Below are positions 35,890 through 48,564 of a stretch of 64,000 nucleotides of DNA, one piece after another. A program made the position numbers and the translations under genes. Each line of letters opens with the position of its first letter. Position 1 is the stretch's first letter. The notes below the pieces were generated by a model, which saw nothing but the letters and a program-made list of their open reading frames with translations, was not told the origin of the DNA and made no database searches. Source of the stretch: Oceanicoccus sp. KOV_DT_Chl (GTDB lineage: Bacteria; Pseudomonadota; Gammaproteobacteria; Pseudomonadales; Dasaniaceae); NCBI RefSeq assembly GCF_900120175.1, contig NZ_FQLF01000005.1, positions 312,501 to 376,500 of the forward strand. The letters are read 5' to 3'.

Positions 35890-37116
35890 TTATGGCGTCT
35901 CAGCATCCAAACCAAACGCAGTATGCAGGCTGCGAACGGCTAACTCTAAAAACTTTTCATCAATCACCACAGAAATCTTAATCTCTGACGTAGTAATTAG
36001 CTGGATATTGATATTGTCATCAGCCAGCGCTTTAAACATGATGCTGGCGATACCGGCATGTGAACGCATGCCGACACCCACAATAGACACTTTAGCGATC
36101 TTGCCATCGGTGACAACTTCTCTAGCACCCAGTTTTTCTGCGGTGTTACGCAGGATCGCTTCGGTTCTGGCCAAATCGCCACGACTAACTGTGAATGTAA
36201 TATCGTTGGTATTGTCAGCGCCCACATTTTGTACAATGACGTCCACTTCGATATTGGCTTCGCTAACCGGACCTAATACCTGGTATGCAACGCCCGGGTG
36301 ATCGGGCACGCCCAATATGGTGAGTTTGGCTTCGTCGCGAGTAAAGGCTATTCCTGAAACGGCAGGAGCTTCCATTTTGGTATCTTCCTCTAGGCTAATC
36401 AGTGTACCGGGGCCATCTTGAAAACTGTGTAATACACGCAGAGGCACATTGTATTTACCGGCAAATTCTACAGAGCGAATTTGCAGGACTTTGGAGCCCA
36501 AGCTGGCCATTTCCAACATTTCTTCAAAGGTAATATGATCCAGACGACGGGCGCAGCTGACCACACGTGGATCAGTGGTATAGACGCCATCCACATCGGT
36601 ATAAATTTGGCATTCATCCGCTTTCAAAGCCGCAGCCAAGGCGACAGCCGTGGTATCTGAGCCACCACGGCCAAGGGTGGTGATATTGCCATGCTCATCA
36701 GCGCCCTGAAATCCGGCTACCACGACCACGCGGCCAGCTTTTAAATCAGTGCGAATATTGGCTTCATCAATTTCTTTAATACGGGCTTTATTATGTGCGC
36801 TATCGGTAAGGATACGAACTTGCGACCCGGTATATGAGCGAGCTGGACAGCCGCGCTTATTCAGCGCCATACTTAATAATGCAATAGTGACTTGTTCGCC
36901 AGTTGATACCAGCACATCCAACTCACGGGGTGTGGGCTGCTCCTCAATTTCATTGGCCAAGGCAATCAGGCGATTGGTTTCGCCACTCATCGCAGACACC
37001 GCAACGACTATGTCATGCCCCTGAGCCCGGAAAGCAGCGACTTTCTCCGCCACCGCTTCGATGCGAGCAACAGTACCTACCGAAGTACCACCGAATTTTT
37101 GAACAATTAAACTCAT
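35890..37116 (-). CDS. lysC: Aspartate kinase
   Basis: 408 residues. It phosphorylates aspartate, the first step to lysine, methionine, threonine and diaminopimelate. The N-terminal kinase domain has VQKFGGTSVGT, VVVAVSAMSGETNRLI, GRGGSDTTAVALAAAL and YTDVDGVYTTDPR. Two C-terminal ACT domains follow (SGIAFTRDEAKLTILGVPDH and SIVGVGMRSHAGIASIMFKA), the usual site of feedback inhibition by lysine or threonine. It lies downstream of alaS on the same strand with a 108 bp gap. In many relatives csrA follows lysC, but here the next 440 bp hold no csrA. Confidence 0.95.
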   Translation of the reverse strand: MSLIVQKFGGTSVGTVARIEAVAEKVAAFRAQGHDIVVAVSAMSGETNRLIALANEIEEQPTPRELDVLVSTGEQVTIALLSMALNKRGCPARSYTGSQVRILTDSAHNKARIKEIDEANIRTDLKAGRVVVVAGFQGADEHGNITTLGRGGSDTTAVALAAALKADECQIYTDVDGVYTTDPRVVSCARRLDHITFEEMLEMASLGSKVLQIRSVEFAGKYNVPLRVLHSFQDGPGTLISLEEDTKMEAPAVSGIAFTRDEAKLTILGVPDHPGVAYQVLGPVSEANIEVDVIVQNVGADNTNDITFTVSRGDLARTEAILRNTAEKLGAREVVTDGKIAKVSIVGVGMRSHAGIASIMFKALADDNINIQLITTSEIKISVVIDEKFLELAVRSLHTAFGLDAETP

Positions 37117-37224
37117 GTATTTAGTTTCTGTCTTGCCACCAAGGGCTCAAAGGAAGACCAGAGGCCGAAAAGGGGCGCAATTAAACACTAATTCGGCAAT
37201 AATTTAAAGCCGAATTAATCGCCG

Positions 37225-39896
<2,672 letters not shown>

Positions 39897-39977
39897 TTAT
39901 ATACATCCAAGGGCGGAAATTATATAGGAAAGCGGGGCTAACACTGAATAGCCAGCCCCGGTAATTTATTGGTAAAA

Positions 39978-40163
39978 CTAACCTAATTTCTCATCGGCAG
40001 TCAGCTGTCGCGCTTCATTCTCCAACATCACCGGAATGCCTTCGCGCACCGGGTAGGCCAAACCACTCGCCTTACAGACCAATTCCTGTTTTTCTTCATC
40101 GTATACCAACGGCGCCTTGCTTACCGGACAAACCAAAATACTTAATAACTTTTTGTCGATCAT
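39978..40163 (-). CDS. Trm112 family protein (YcaR-like)
   Basis: 61 residues, typical for this small family: [40 protein letters not shown] and EAR. The zinc knuckle is reduced, as in many bacterial members. Eukaryotic Trm112 activates methyltransferases; the bacterial role is less clear. It lies 15 nt downstream of the M23 peptidase gene on the same strand. Confidence 0.92.
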   Translation of the reverse strand: MIDKKLLSILVCPVSKAPLVYDEEKQELVCKASGLAYPVREGIPVMLENEARQLTADEKLG

Positions 40164-40178
40164 TTAACTACTCTCTGT

Positions 40179-40994
40179 CTATTTATTTTCTGTTACGGGC
40201 ATTTCGCTCACTAACAACTGGGGATCTATCCGCGCGTTAAACCAATTCATCCGCCAATCCAAATGCGGCCCGGTCGCACGTCCACCAGCACCGACCTCCG
40301 CGACAATATCACCTGGCACAACTTCCTGCCCAACCTCCACCAGCACTTTACTTAAATGCATCAAGGTAGAAGAAACCCCATGACCATGATCGATAATGAC
40401 GGTGCCACCTGAATAAAACATATCGGGGTGCGCCAAGGTCACGGTACCCGGTGCCGGCGTGGAAACAGGAGTGCCCACTGGCGCCGCTACATCAACCCCA
40501 TAGTGCGGTCGACTGGGGACGCCATTATAAACACGCTGGGAACCAAATACACCGCTAATTGGTCCAGTTAGCGGCCACTGAAAGGCGTTGGCAAAATCCA
40601 AACGTTCAAAGACCTGCGCCCGCGCCTGCCGAACCTCGGCGGCCTCGCGGCGAATACGTAGCAGATCAGACTCACTGGGGCTCATAATTTTTTTTGCGAT
40701 ACCTTCAATACGCTGGATCTTGTATTGTCTGGCCTCAATCTGCAGTGTTTTAACCGCCACTTCACCACTAGGCTCTGTTACTTTCAACTCTGCAGTAGCG
40801 GCGGCATCGCGATCAAAACCCAAAACAAACACACCCCCGGCACTGACCTTGATCCGTGTTCCGTCCAGACTTACCTGACTTCCTGGCGCCACCTGCCCAA
40901 CCAGCATACCGCCCTGCTGTAAGTCACCGGTTAATTCAACAGCTAAACTTGGCAACACCGACAATGCAGCAAGCAGTAACACAACAAATCGCAT
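40179..40994 (-). CDS. M23 family metallopeptidase
   Basis: 271 residues with a signal peptide (LLLAALSVLPSLAVE). An N-terminal beta-rich region precedes the C-terminal LytM/M23 domain (about 145-265): SRPHYGVDVAAPVGTPV with the zinc ligands His and Asp, then STLMHLSKV and TGPHLDWRMNW. The last motif is HLD where classic LytM enzymes have HxH, so one zinc ligand is an Asp. This variant recurs in my memory of proteobacterial relatives, but activity is not certain. It should act on peptidoglycan cross-links in the periplasm. It is transcribed with the Trm112-like gene. Confidence 0.88.
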   Translation of the reverse strand: MRFVVLLLAALSVLPSLAVELTGDLQQGGMLVGQVAPGSQVSLDGTRIKVSAGGVFVLGFDRDAAATAELKVTEPSGEVAVKTLQIEARQYKIQRIEGIAKKIMSPSESDLLRIRREAAEVRQARAQVFERLDFANAFQWPLTGPISGVFGSQRVYNGVPSRPHYGVDVAAPVGTPVSTPAPGTVTLAHPDMFYSGGTVIIDHGHGVSSTLMHLSKVLVEVGQEVVPGDIVAEVGAGGRATGPHLDWRMNWFNARIDPQLLVSEMPVTENK

Positions 40995-41273
40995 AACCCC
41001 TCCTTCAAATTAATTACCCTAATCATAGCCTGCCTTTTCCATCGAACAAACCGTTCAGGCTATTACCAGACCTTACAGCTGTCATTTTAAAAACATATTT
41101 CCGTGAGTAGCGGTTTCAGTCCCTCGCTTAGCTATACAGCTGACAGGTCATAAACACGACAACAGGTATAAATAAAATCTGCCGACGGTACACGAGCGCG
41201 CATATAATCTATACACTTAAGCCACTGAAGATAAACATCGTTTACTGAAACTGGCACTGCTGGCTCCCTATTC

Positions 41274-42968
41274 TTGAATAAGCTATCCCATTCGCTACTA
41301 CTGATCTTTTTCTCCCTTTTCGTTCTGGCAGAAACCACCATTCCTGTACAGGTGAATGGGGCAGATGCCGTACTTGCCGAAAATATTAGATTAACTGTGG
41401 GCAGCATCACGGAGGATGATCTACAGAGTTATTTTTTTGCCAACCGGATTAAATCAGCGATCAAAAAAAGTACCAATGCCTTGGGCTATTACCACTCTAC
41501 ATTTAATTACGAAATTAAAGACAGCATACTCAATCTTAACCTCACGCCCGGCCCTGTGGTTAACTGGGGTTCTGCGAATATCAATGTGCAAGGAACAGCA
41601 GCCCAACTACCCGCCATTCAGAACTTACTGGCGAACACCCCTTTCACCCAGGGCCAACCGATTAATCATGCCGTTTACGACGATTATAAACAGCGCTTGT
41701 TTGACCTTTGTCTCTTTCACGGCTTTCAAAATGCCCGCTTCGTACACAGTGAACTGCACATCAATTTAAGTGAAAATATTGCAACGCCAACGATCAACAT
41801 TGACGCTGGCAGCCGCTATAAAATCAGCGGGATAATCTATAGCGGTAGTCAATTGAGTGAACCCTTACTCGTCAGCCTTGAAGCAATAAAAGTAAACGAT
41901 TGGTATAGCCGCTCGGTAGTGGCCAAGCAGTATAAAGCGTTATTGGATACCGGCTACTTTAAAAATGTAGAAGTACAAACAACTTTTGACCACAGCAACC
42001 ATCTAGCCACCCTGGTAGTGACACTGGAAGACGCACCTGAGGACCAGGTATTAATTGGCGCAGGGTTTGGCACTGACACTGGCCCAAGACTCACATTGCG
42101 CTGGAGTAAACCGCTAGTGAATGCCAGCGGTCATAGTTTAGCTAGCGAGTTGGAAATTTCTGAACCCTTACAGGAGCTCACTACGCGTTACCAGATACCC
42201 ATGGACCACCCACTCGAGCACTTCATTGAATGGGGTACTGGTGTACAAAACAAATCCGTTGAAGATACTGAAAGCCTGCGTATCAATACTGGCTTAAACC
42301 TACACACCTCGCTTGGTCGCTGGCAACAAATTATCGGCGTCAATTTAGAAAATGAACAATATAGTCAGGGCGATGAACCCAGCCAGCAAACCACCTATGT
42401 ATTACCCACTGCCAGTTGGTCATACAGCGCTATTGCCGACGGTGGTGAAAAGGGCTTTCGCTTTTGGCTCAATATGCAAACCAGTACCGAGGATTTATAC
42501 TCTGAAACCAATTTTTTCCGCACGGTTACCGGCTTTAAGTACCTGCTACCTGTCGGCAACAATCACTCTCTGATTACTCGACTGGAGGTAGGCATATTAC
42601 TCAATGAAGACTTTGATAAAGTGCCGTCATCAAAGCGCTTTTTTACCGGGGGTGATCAAACCGTACGTGGCTACGAATTTGAATCACTGGCGCCACGAAA
42701 TAATGAAGGCGACTTAATTGGTGGTGACCGTTTAAACGTAGCCAGCCTCGAATACCGCTGGCGTTTTAACCCACACTGGGCGCTTGCAACGTTTATAGAT
42801 ACCGGCAGGGCATACACACACTCAAGTGAACCGTTTCGCACGGGCGCAGGCATTGGTGCGCGCTGGTTTTCACCTATTGGCCAGGTCAGTTTCAATATCG
42901 CTTTCCCAATTAATGATGATGAATACGACGGCTTCCAAATTCATATTTCCATGGGGCCATCTATATGA
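41274..42968 (+). CDS. tamA: TamA, outer membrane assembly protein (BamA family)
   Basis: 564 residues. A signal peptide (HSLLLIFFSLFVLAE) is followed by three POTRA-type domains (about 25-255; for example YKISGIIYSGSQLSEPLLVS and LLDTGYFKNVEV) and a C-terminal 16-strand barrel of the Omp85 type, with SKRFFTGGDQTVRGYEFESL (conserved RGY loop) and GIGARWFSPIGQVSFNIAFP. With TamB it moves proteins and phospholipids to the outer membrane. The only usable start is a TTG at 41274 without a clear ribosome binding site; no ATG or GTG occurs between it and the upstream stop. It overlaps tamB by 4 nt. Confidence 0.93.
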   Translation: MNKLSHSLLLIFFSLFVLAETTIPVQVNGADAVLAENIRLTVGSITEDDLQSYFFANRIKSAIKKSTNALGYYHSTFNYEIKDSILNLNLTPGPVVNWGSANINVQGTAAQLPAIQNLLANTPFTQGQPINHAVYDDYKQRLFDLCLFHGFQNARFVHSELHINLSENIATPTINIDAGSRYKISGIIYSGSQLSEPLLVSLEAIKVNDWYSRSVVAKQYKALLDTGYFKNVEVQTTFDHSNHLATLVVTLEDAPEDQVLIGAGFGTDTGPRLTLRWSKPLVNASGHSLASELEISEPLQELTTRYQIPMDHPLEHFIEWGTGVQNKSVEDTESLRINTGLNLHTSLGRWQQIIGVNLENEQYSQGDEPSQQTTYVLPTASWSYSAIADGGEKGFRFWLNMQTSTEDLYSETNFFRTVTGFKYLLPVGNNHSLITRLEVGILLNEDFDKVPSSKRFFTGGDQTVRGYEFESLAPRNNEGDLIGGDRLNVASLEYRWRFNPHWALATFIDTGRAYTHSSEPFRTGAGIGARWFSPIGQVSFNIAFPINDDEYDGFQIHISMGPSI

Positions 42969-45900
42969 GCACCGGTGATATGCCAGCCAACAACAATAGT
43001 AGTAGTGCCAGCTATAAAATCTGGCTAAAACGGCTTATTTTACTCCCCCTGTTATTATTCATACTATTAACAGTACTGGTATTTATCACTAGTTATTGGC
43101 TGGTTTACACAGAAGCCGGCTTAAATAAAGTAGCGCACTATGCGACATCGTTTGAACCCCGCTTAAGCCTGACCACAGCAACTGGAAACTTATTTGGTGA
43201 CAGCCACTTTGCCCTCATTAGCTGGCAACAAGAAGGCGTTAAGGTCACCCTTACTGACACCAACATTCAACTCACACCACTCTGTTTAATCAGCCTTAAT
43301 ATTTGTGCTAAAGACATTACTACTAATAATATTGGTATAGAATTATCTGCCGACGAAAACAGTACCGATGATCAACCTGTAGCCTTACCGACTGTCTCCC
43401 TGCCGTTTGATATTGCGGTCAGCAAAATAAACATTAATCGCTTAATCATTAGCAGTAATACGACTGGCTCATCCACAGAAGTAGCCAGCATATTATTTTC
43501 GGCAGAAAATATAAGGGCAAAAAAGTTTTTATGGCACCAGTCAAAGTTGTCATTTTCACCCTTGATTGCCACCCTATGGGGAGAGACATTAAGACTTAAG
43601 GGTTCGATAAACCTCAGCAAAGACTACGCAATTAAAGTAACGGCCAATCACAAACCACAACAGCTACCAGACTTTTCAGCAAATATTGCCAAGAAAAATT
43701 CAACCACGGTAAAAACCATTGATGAAGTCACTGCAAAATTAAGCGGCTCGCTGCGTCAGCTGCGCGCACAATTTTCAACCCAGGGGCTAATCGAGATTAG
43801 CGGCAATGGTGAAATTCAGCCACTGATAGCAAATGTACCTTTTTCCGCCAACATCGGTATTGAAGCACCGCTCACCGTTATCGCCAACGATGAAAACATT
43901 GCAATCAAACAAGCTGTATTAAAGCTGCAGGGGGATCTGAACCAATTAACACTTTCATTAAACAGCCAATCGACACTGCCTTTTGCTATCGGCTCTTCAT
44001 CATTGCAACTCGCTGCTAGCACAGATTACCAATCGCTCGCGATTCGACAGGCCGAAATCACCAGTGACAATGGCCAAGTCGTCGCCAGCGGGCAACTCTA
44101 TTTTGATAGTCACAGCGACAGCGAATTATCGGTTACCGCTAGCAATGTGAATCCCGCCTTAATCAATCCGCAATATCAAGGCAAGCTCAACATCAAAGCC
44201 GCATTACAAATAAAGAGTCTACTCACGGCCCCTGCACTCACTGTTACACTTAACGAGCTTAATGGTGACTTTATGGACACGGCATTAAACTCCAGTGGCA
44301 CGATAACCTTAACGCCCAACCAACAGCTGCAATTTAAGCACTGGGGGCTAATGAACGATGGCAACCGTTTCACTATCAACGGCGACTTCCCCAATGGCAC
44401 AGCGCAGTGGTCTGCCAATATCGCTCACATTGAACATTTCATGCCCGATATCAGTGGGCGTTTATCTGCCAGCGGCAGCTTACTTGGCACTCTGGAAAAA
44501 CCTTCGCTCAACGCCAGCCTAAAAGCCGAAGATATTCGCTATCAAAACCTTCATGCTAAAACCATCAGCAGTAGCGTTTCGCTGCGTAAATTAGCGTGGG
44601 AGAAAAGTAAAATTGAACTAAAAATTAGTGGTGCCAAACTTACCGGACAAGAAGAAACACTCGACTTTCAACTAAGCGTTGATGCCACCCAACGCCGCCA
44701 AAGCGCCGTTACCAACCACTATAGCCCATGGACACTTTCTCAACACCTGGACGTAAATTATATTCTCAATTTACAGCAAGCTGATCTCTGGAACTCCACA
44801 CTGCAGTGTGCCCTGCATGTTAATCTGGAGACCTTAGCCGTTGACAACCCCTGTAAAAAACTTCGATTGGCGGTTAACGAAAAACTGGTTTCTTCGCCAG
44901 TTTCAGCAACTACCATTGCAACAGCTGATCTAAATACCACCCAACGGGAAGCTGTTTGGTCAAACTGGTCCAATAAGAAGCCTTTGAGTGCTAACTGGCA
45001 ACCTGGCGAGCCATTACACATTGATAGTTTTTGTCTGCGCAACAATGCATCAGCCGTTTGTCTGCAGAAACCTATCCAGTGGCAGCCTTCAGCAGCTCAC
45101 GCAACAACTAATCCTGCACCCACTGCAATTCACTTAGCTGGCACACGACTACCATTCAGCTGGCTAATGCGATTTACACCCAGCGCATATCAGCTGCAAG
45201 GTGAATGGGGCTTTAACGCCGTACTCGCAGAAAATTCAATTACTGTAAGCGATAAAAACCAAAGGAACTGGCAGGCCATTGCAGACGTCAAAGCCAAAAA
45301 CTTACTAATCTCTATCGACCTTGATGAAACATCTAAACTAAAAATTCCCGTTGAAGATTTTAATTCCGCACTGACGATTGACAAGCAAGGGGTTCGCTCC
45401 GAGCTTAGTTTGACTTCAAAATACCTGGGTAATATCAACGGCAATATTGATTATCAACAACAAATATGGAACGGAAAAATAATACTTAAAAACTTCACAC
45501 TACAACCTCTGCAATCTTTATTCCCCAATGTGAATCAATTAACCGGAGAAGTCTCCAGCAACCTGAACCTAATGCTAGCCGATAACAATGTCGTCATTGA
45601 CGGCCAATTAGCGCTTTCAGATTTTTACCTCCGCAGTCGAGACCTCCCCATTGACATTAGCAATGGCAATAGCACTTTTAACTTCAATAAGCAGCAAGTA
45701 CTTTTTAATGGTCAAGCAGCTATTGGTGAGGGACATGCAAATTTTAATGGCAAGGGAGAATGGACCAATACTGACTGGCTAGCAAATGTCGACGTCAGCA
45801 CCACCGCCATCCGGATAGAACCACTTCCACGTTCCTACCTTAATGTGGTTTCCGACATTCAAATAACCGCCGCTCCGGGCCAGATCGATATTGGCGGTAA

Positions 45901-46720
45901 ACTCAACATCCCAAAAGCCAGGATTGAAATAAGCAAACTTCCCAAAAATGCCGTTACCGTGTCGGATGACACCATCATCGATGATCAAACACTGGATTCT
46001 GGCGGCATGGCAGTAAGCGCAAACGTAGAGACAACATTAGGTGACGATGTCAAATTTACCGGCTTTGGTCTAACTACCAACCTTAGCGGCGATCTAATCA
46101 TCAAACAAAAACCAGGACAATTGATCACTGGCAACGGCATCGTTAATTTGCGTGATGGCCGCTACCGCGCCTATGGACAGGACCTGTTGATCGAAGAGGG
46201 GCGAATGATTTTTACTGGCCCGCTAAGCAACCCGGAATTACTGGTTACCGCCATCCGCAATCACACTGAAAATAATGTTCGGGTTGGCGTGCTCGCCACT
46301 GGCTCAGCCAAAGAGCCAATAGTGACGCTATTTTCCAGCCCAGCCATGTCAGAACAGCATATTCTTTACTACCTGCTGACCGGCAAGGGACCAAGCAATA
46401 CCAATACCGATGAAAGTCGTTTAGCCCAACAAACGGCCATCGCTTTAGGTTTAGCGCAGAGCAACAAAAGAGCTGGCGATATAGCCAATGCACTGGGTAT
46501 AGAAGATTTTCAAATGACCACCGACATGGGCCGTAACGGCGAGGAAGCACAGTTCAGCGGATATATTTCGCCAGATCTCTACCTGACCTATGGTGTATCC
46601 CTGTTTGATCAGCTGTCATCAATTACGGCCCGCTATAAAATAAAACCTGATATATCAGTAGAGATTTACAATAGCACCTCTTCTGCTATCGATGTTTTTT
46701 GGTCTATTGTGAATGAATAA
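42965..46720 (+). CDS. tamB: TamB, translocation and assembly module inner membrane component
   Basis: 1251 residues, usual for the family. One N-terminal membrane helix (about 20-45: LILLPLLLFILLTVLVFITS) anchors it in the inner membrane. The rest is a long repetitive beta-rich periplasmic groove. The C-terminal TamB (DUF490) domain has LRDGRYRAYGQDLLIEEGRM, ILYYLLTGKGPS and the ending YLTYGVSLFDQLSSITARYK. ATGA overlap with tamA implies coupling. Its groove is thought to carry phospholipids between the membranes. Confidence 0.95.
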   Translation: MSTGDMPANNNSSSASYKIWLKRLILLPLLLFILLTVLVFITSYWLVYTEAGLNKVAHYATSFEPRLSLTTATGNLFGDSHFALISWQQEGVKVTLTDTNIQLTPLCLISLNICAKDITTNNIGIELSADENSTDDQPVALPTVSLPFDIAVSKININRLIISSNTTGSSTEVASILFSAENIRAKKFLWHQSKLSFSPLIATLWGETLRLKGSINLSKDYAIKVTANHKPQQLPDFSANIAKKNSTTVKTIDEVTAKLSGSLRQLRAQFSTQGLIEISGNGEIQPLIANVPFSANIGIEAPLTVIANDENIAIKQAVLKLQGDLNQLTLSLNSQSTLPFAIGSSSLQLAASTDYQSLAIRQAEITSDNGQVVASGQLYFDSHSDSELSVTASNVNPALINPQYQGKLNIKAALQIKSLLTAPALTVTLNELNGDFMDTALNSSGTITLTPNQQLQFKHWGLMNDGNRFTINGDFPNGTAQWSANIAHIEHFMPDISGRLSASGSLLGTLEKPSLNASLKAEDIRYQNLHAKTISSSVSLRKLAWEKSKIELKISGAKLTGQEETLDFQLSVDATQRRQSAVTNHYSPWTLSQHLDVNYILNLQQADLWNSTLQCALHVNLETLAVDNPCKKLRLAVNEKLVSSPVSATTIATADLNTTQREAVWSNWSNKKPLSANWQPGEPLHIDSFCLRNNASAVCLQKPIQWQPSAAHATTNPAPTAIHLAGTRLPFSWLMRFTPSAYQLQGEWGFNAVLAENSITVSDKNQRNWQAIADVKAKNLLISIDLDETSKLKIPVEDFNSALTIDKQGVRSELSLTSKYLGNINGNIDYQQQIWNGKIILKNFTLQPLQSLFPNVNQLTGEVSSNLNLMLADNNVVIDGQLALSDFYLRSRDLPIDISNGNSTFNFNKQQVLFNGQAAIGEGHANFNGKGEWTNTDWLANVDVSTTAIRIEPLPRSYLNVVSDIQITAAPGQIDIGGKLNIPKARIEISKLPKNAVTVSDDTIIDDQTLDSGGMAVSANVETTLGDDVKFTGFGLTTNLSGDLIIKQKPGQLITGNGIVNLRDGRYRAYGQDLLIEEGRMIFTGPLSNPELLVTAIRNHTENNVRVGVLATGSAKEPIVTLFSSPAMSEQHILYYLLTGKGPSNTNTDESRLAQQTAIALGLAQSNKRAGDIANALGIEDFQMTTDMGRNGEEAQFSGYISPDLYLTYGVSLFDQLSSITARYKIKPDISVEIYNSTSSAIDVFWSIVNE

Positions 46721-46804
46721 TTGTCCTTAATTCCTTACTAATATTTTCTCCTCAACCCGCATTAGCGCTTTACCCTACAACCCTTAAACCCAGCAATAAT
46801 TGAA

Positions 46805-48472
46805 CTATTCAAATACGATCTCTTGTGGCAATACAAACCAGCGTAGTTTTTCTGCGCTCTCTGTTAGGGGCACTTCATAACGCTGAGCGCTGTGCTCGCC
46901 CAATAATGTCTGAGTAGCTAGTTGCAGGTATTCATCAAGTTTTACCTGACTTTTCCCAGCATCTTTATTCACACTCGGTGTTGACAAAAAATCTACAGAA
47001 AATAAATCATTTTTAACTAATACCTTTTTATTCTGATAACGCCAAGTACCGCCATCAGTATCAAAATCATAAAATGGCAGCAAGCGCCAGCCATGCTCAG
47101 CAATTAAAGCTACCGCCTTGACCAGATAATCAAAGCTGTCTTCATCAATAAAATAGTTAAAGTTCAGTCTTACCCAGCCAGGCCGCAGTAGCATATTACC
47201 TTTGAGTATTTCTTTTTCCAAAGCATTGCTATAGGCCATATCCATGTTAAGCAATGCGTGCCCATACGGTCCCGCGCACGAACATCCTCCTCGGGCCTGA
47301 ACACCAAACAAATCATTCAGCAATGCAACCACAAACCCGTAATGTAAATCTTTATTCTGATATTTAATACGTAGCGATACGATGGATAGCCGCTCAGCAG
47401 TAGTACTACCCAATATTTCAATATTGTCATATTTTTCCCAGCGACTAAACGCGCGCCCAATCAATTGACGCTCTCTTGCTTCTATATAATCAGTGCCAAT
47501 GTCTTGCTGTAATTTAAACACCAATCCAGCACGGATAGATTCCACTATTGCCGGCGTCCCACCCTCTTCACGCCGTTCCCGATCATCGATATAACGGTGC
47601 GCCTGAGGGCTTACATACAACACCGTGCCGCCACCAGGCACTGCAGGCACTGAATTCTTTAGTAAATGTTTTTTTACTACCAATATTCCAGGGGTAGCCG
47701 GCCCACCAATAAATTTATGGGTAGAAATAAACACAGCGTCTTTACTACTATCGCCATAGGCAGAGGTCGAATTCATATCAACACCCATATAAGGTGCGGC
47801 TGCAGCATAATCCCAAAGCACGTAAGCATCATAAGCATGCAATAAAGCCGAGACTCTATTCACATCTGTTTTGATACCCGTAACATTGGAGGCGGCAGAA
47901 AAACTACCGATTTTAACAGGTCGTTCTCTATTTTTTTCTAGTTCACTTTCTAGCACATCAATATCCAGACACCCCTCATTATCGAGCGGAATCACAATTA
48001 ACTCAGCAATGGATTCACGCCAGGGCAACTCATTGCTGTGGTGCTCATAGGGACCGATAAAAACAACTGGACGCTGATCTGCAGGAATTTGACGATCCAG
48101 CTGATGGCGCTCGGCTAAATCAGCTGGCAAACGCAAATTAAGAATATCGATGAGCTTGTTAATCGCAGCGGTAGCCCCCGAACCACAAAATATAACGCGA
48201 TCATCCTCTCCACAGTTTAAAGATCGACGGATAATATTTCTGGCTTGCTCTCGAAGCGCACCGGTATGCCCACCGGTATAAGAACTTTCACTGTGGGTAT
48301 TGGCATAGAAAGGTAATACATGATTACGAATGTATTGCTCAATAAATTCAAGCGCGCGCCCCGAGGCTGTGTAGTCGGCATAAATTAATGGCTTTAACCC
48401 AAAACAGGTCTCAAATAATTGTTTTTCGCCAATCACTGAGCTGCGAACCTTCTGTATGAGCTTCTCTTTCAT
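46805..48472 (-). CDS. Class V aminotransferase (PLP-dependent, cysteine desulfurase-like)
   Basis: 555 residues from the ATG at 48472; an ATG 15 nt earlier is possible but without a ribosome binding site. PLP-fold signatures: IYADYTASGRALEFIEQYI, FCGSGATAAINKLIDIL, ASNVTGIKTDV and the PLP lysine in FISTHKFIGGPATPGI. A cysteine pair in QARGGCSCAGPYGHALL resembles the sulfur-accepting loop of desulfurases. At 555 residues it is longer than IscS/SufS (~405) and has its own C-terminal domain. The substrate is unknown. It is convergent with tamB, and the dioxygenase gene lies 92 nt upstream of it on the same strand. Confidence 0.85.
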   Translation of the reverse strand: MKEKLIQKVRSSVIGEKQLFETCFGLKPLIYADYTASGRALEFIEQYIRNHVLPFYANTHSESSYTGGHTGALREQARNIIRRSLNCGEDDRVIFCGSGATAAINKLIDILNLRLPADLAERHQLDRQIPADQRPVVFIGPYEHHSNELPWRESIAELIVIPLDNEGCLDIDVLESELEKNRERPVKIGSFSAASNVTGIKTDVNRVSALLHAYDAYVLWDYAAAAPYMGVDMNSTSAYGDSSKDAVFISTHKFIGGPATPGILVVKKHLLKNSVPAVPGGGTVLYVSPQAHRYIDDRERREEGGTPAIVESIRAGLVFKLQQDIGTDYIEARERQLIGRAFSRWEKYDNIEILGSTTAERLSIVSLRIKYQNKDLHYGFVVALLNDLFGVQARGGCSCAGPYGHALLNMDMAYSNALEKEILKGNMLLRPGWVRLNFNYFIDEDSFDYLVKAVALIAEHGWRLLPFYDFDTDGGTWRYQNKKVLVKNDLFSVDFLSTPSVNKDAGKSQVKLDEYLQLATQTLLGEHSAQRYEVPLTESAEKLRWFVLPQEIVFE

Positions 48473-48564
48473 ATTGCCACCCTGCATTGATACAACAACC
48501 TAAATCACATAAAAGATGAACGCTCCATCACTCAATAAACCATAAAATTAAAGGCTGGCATTAT

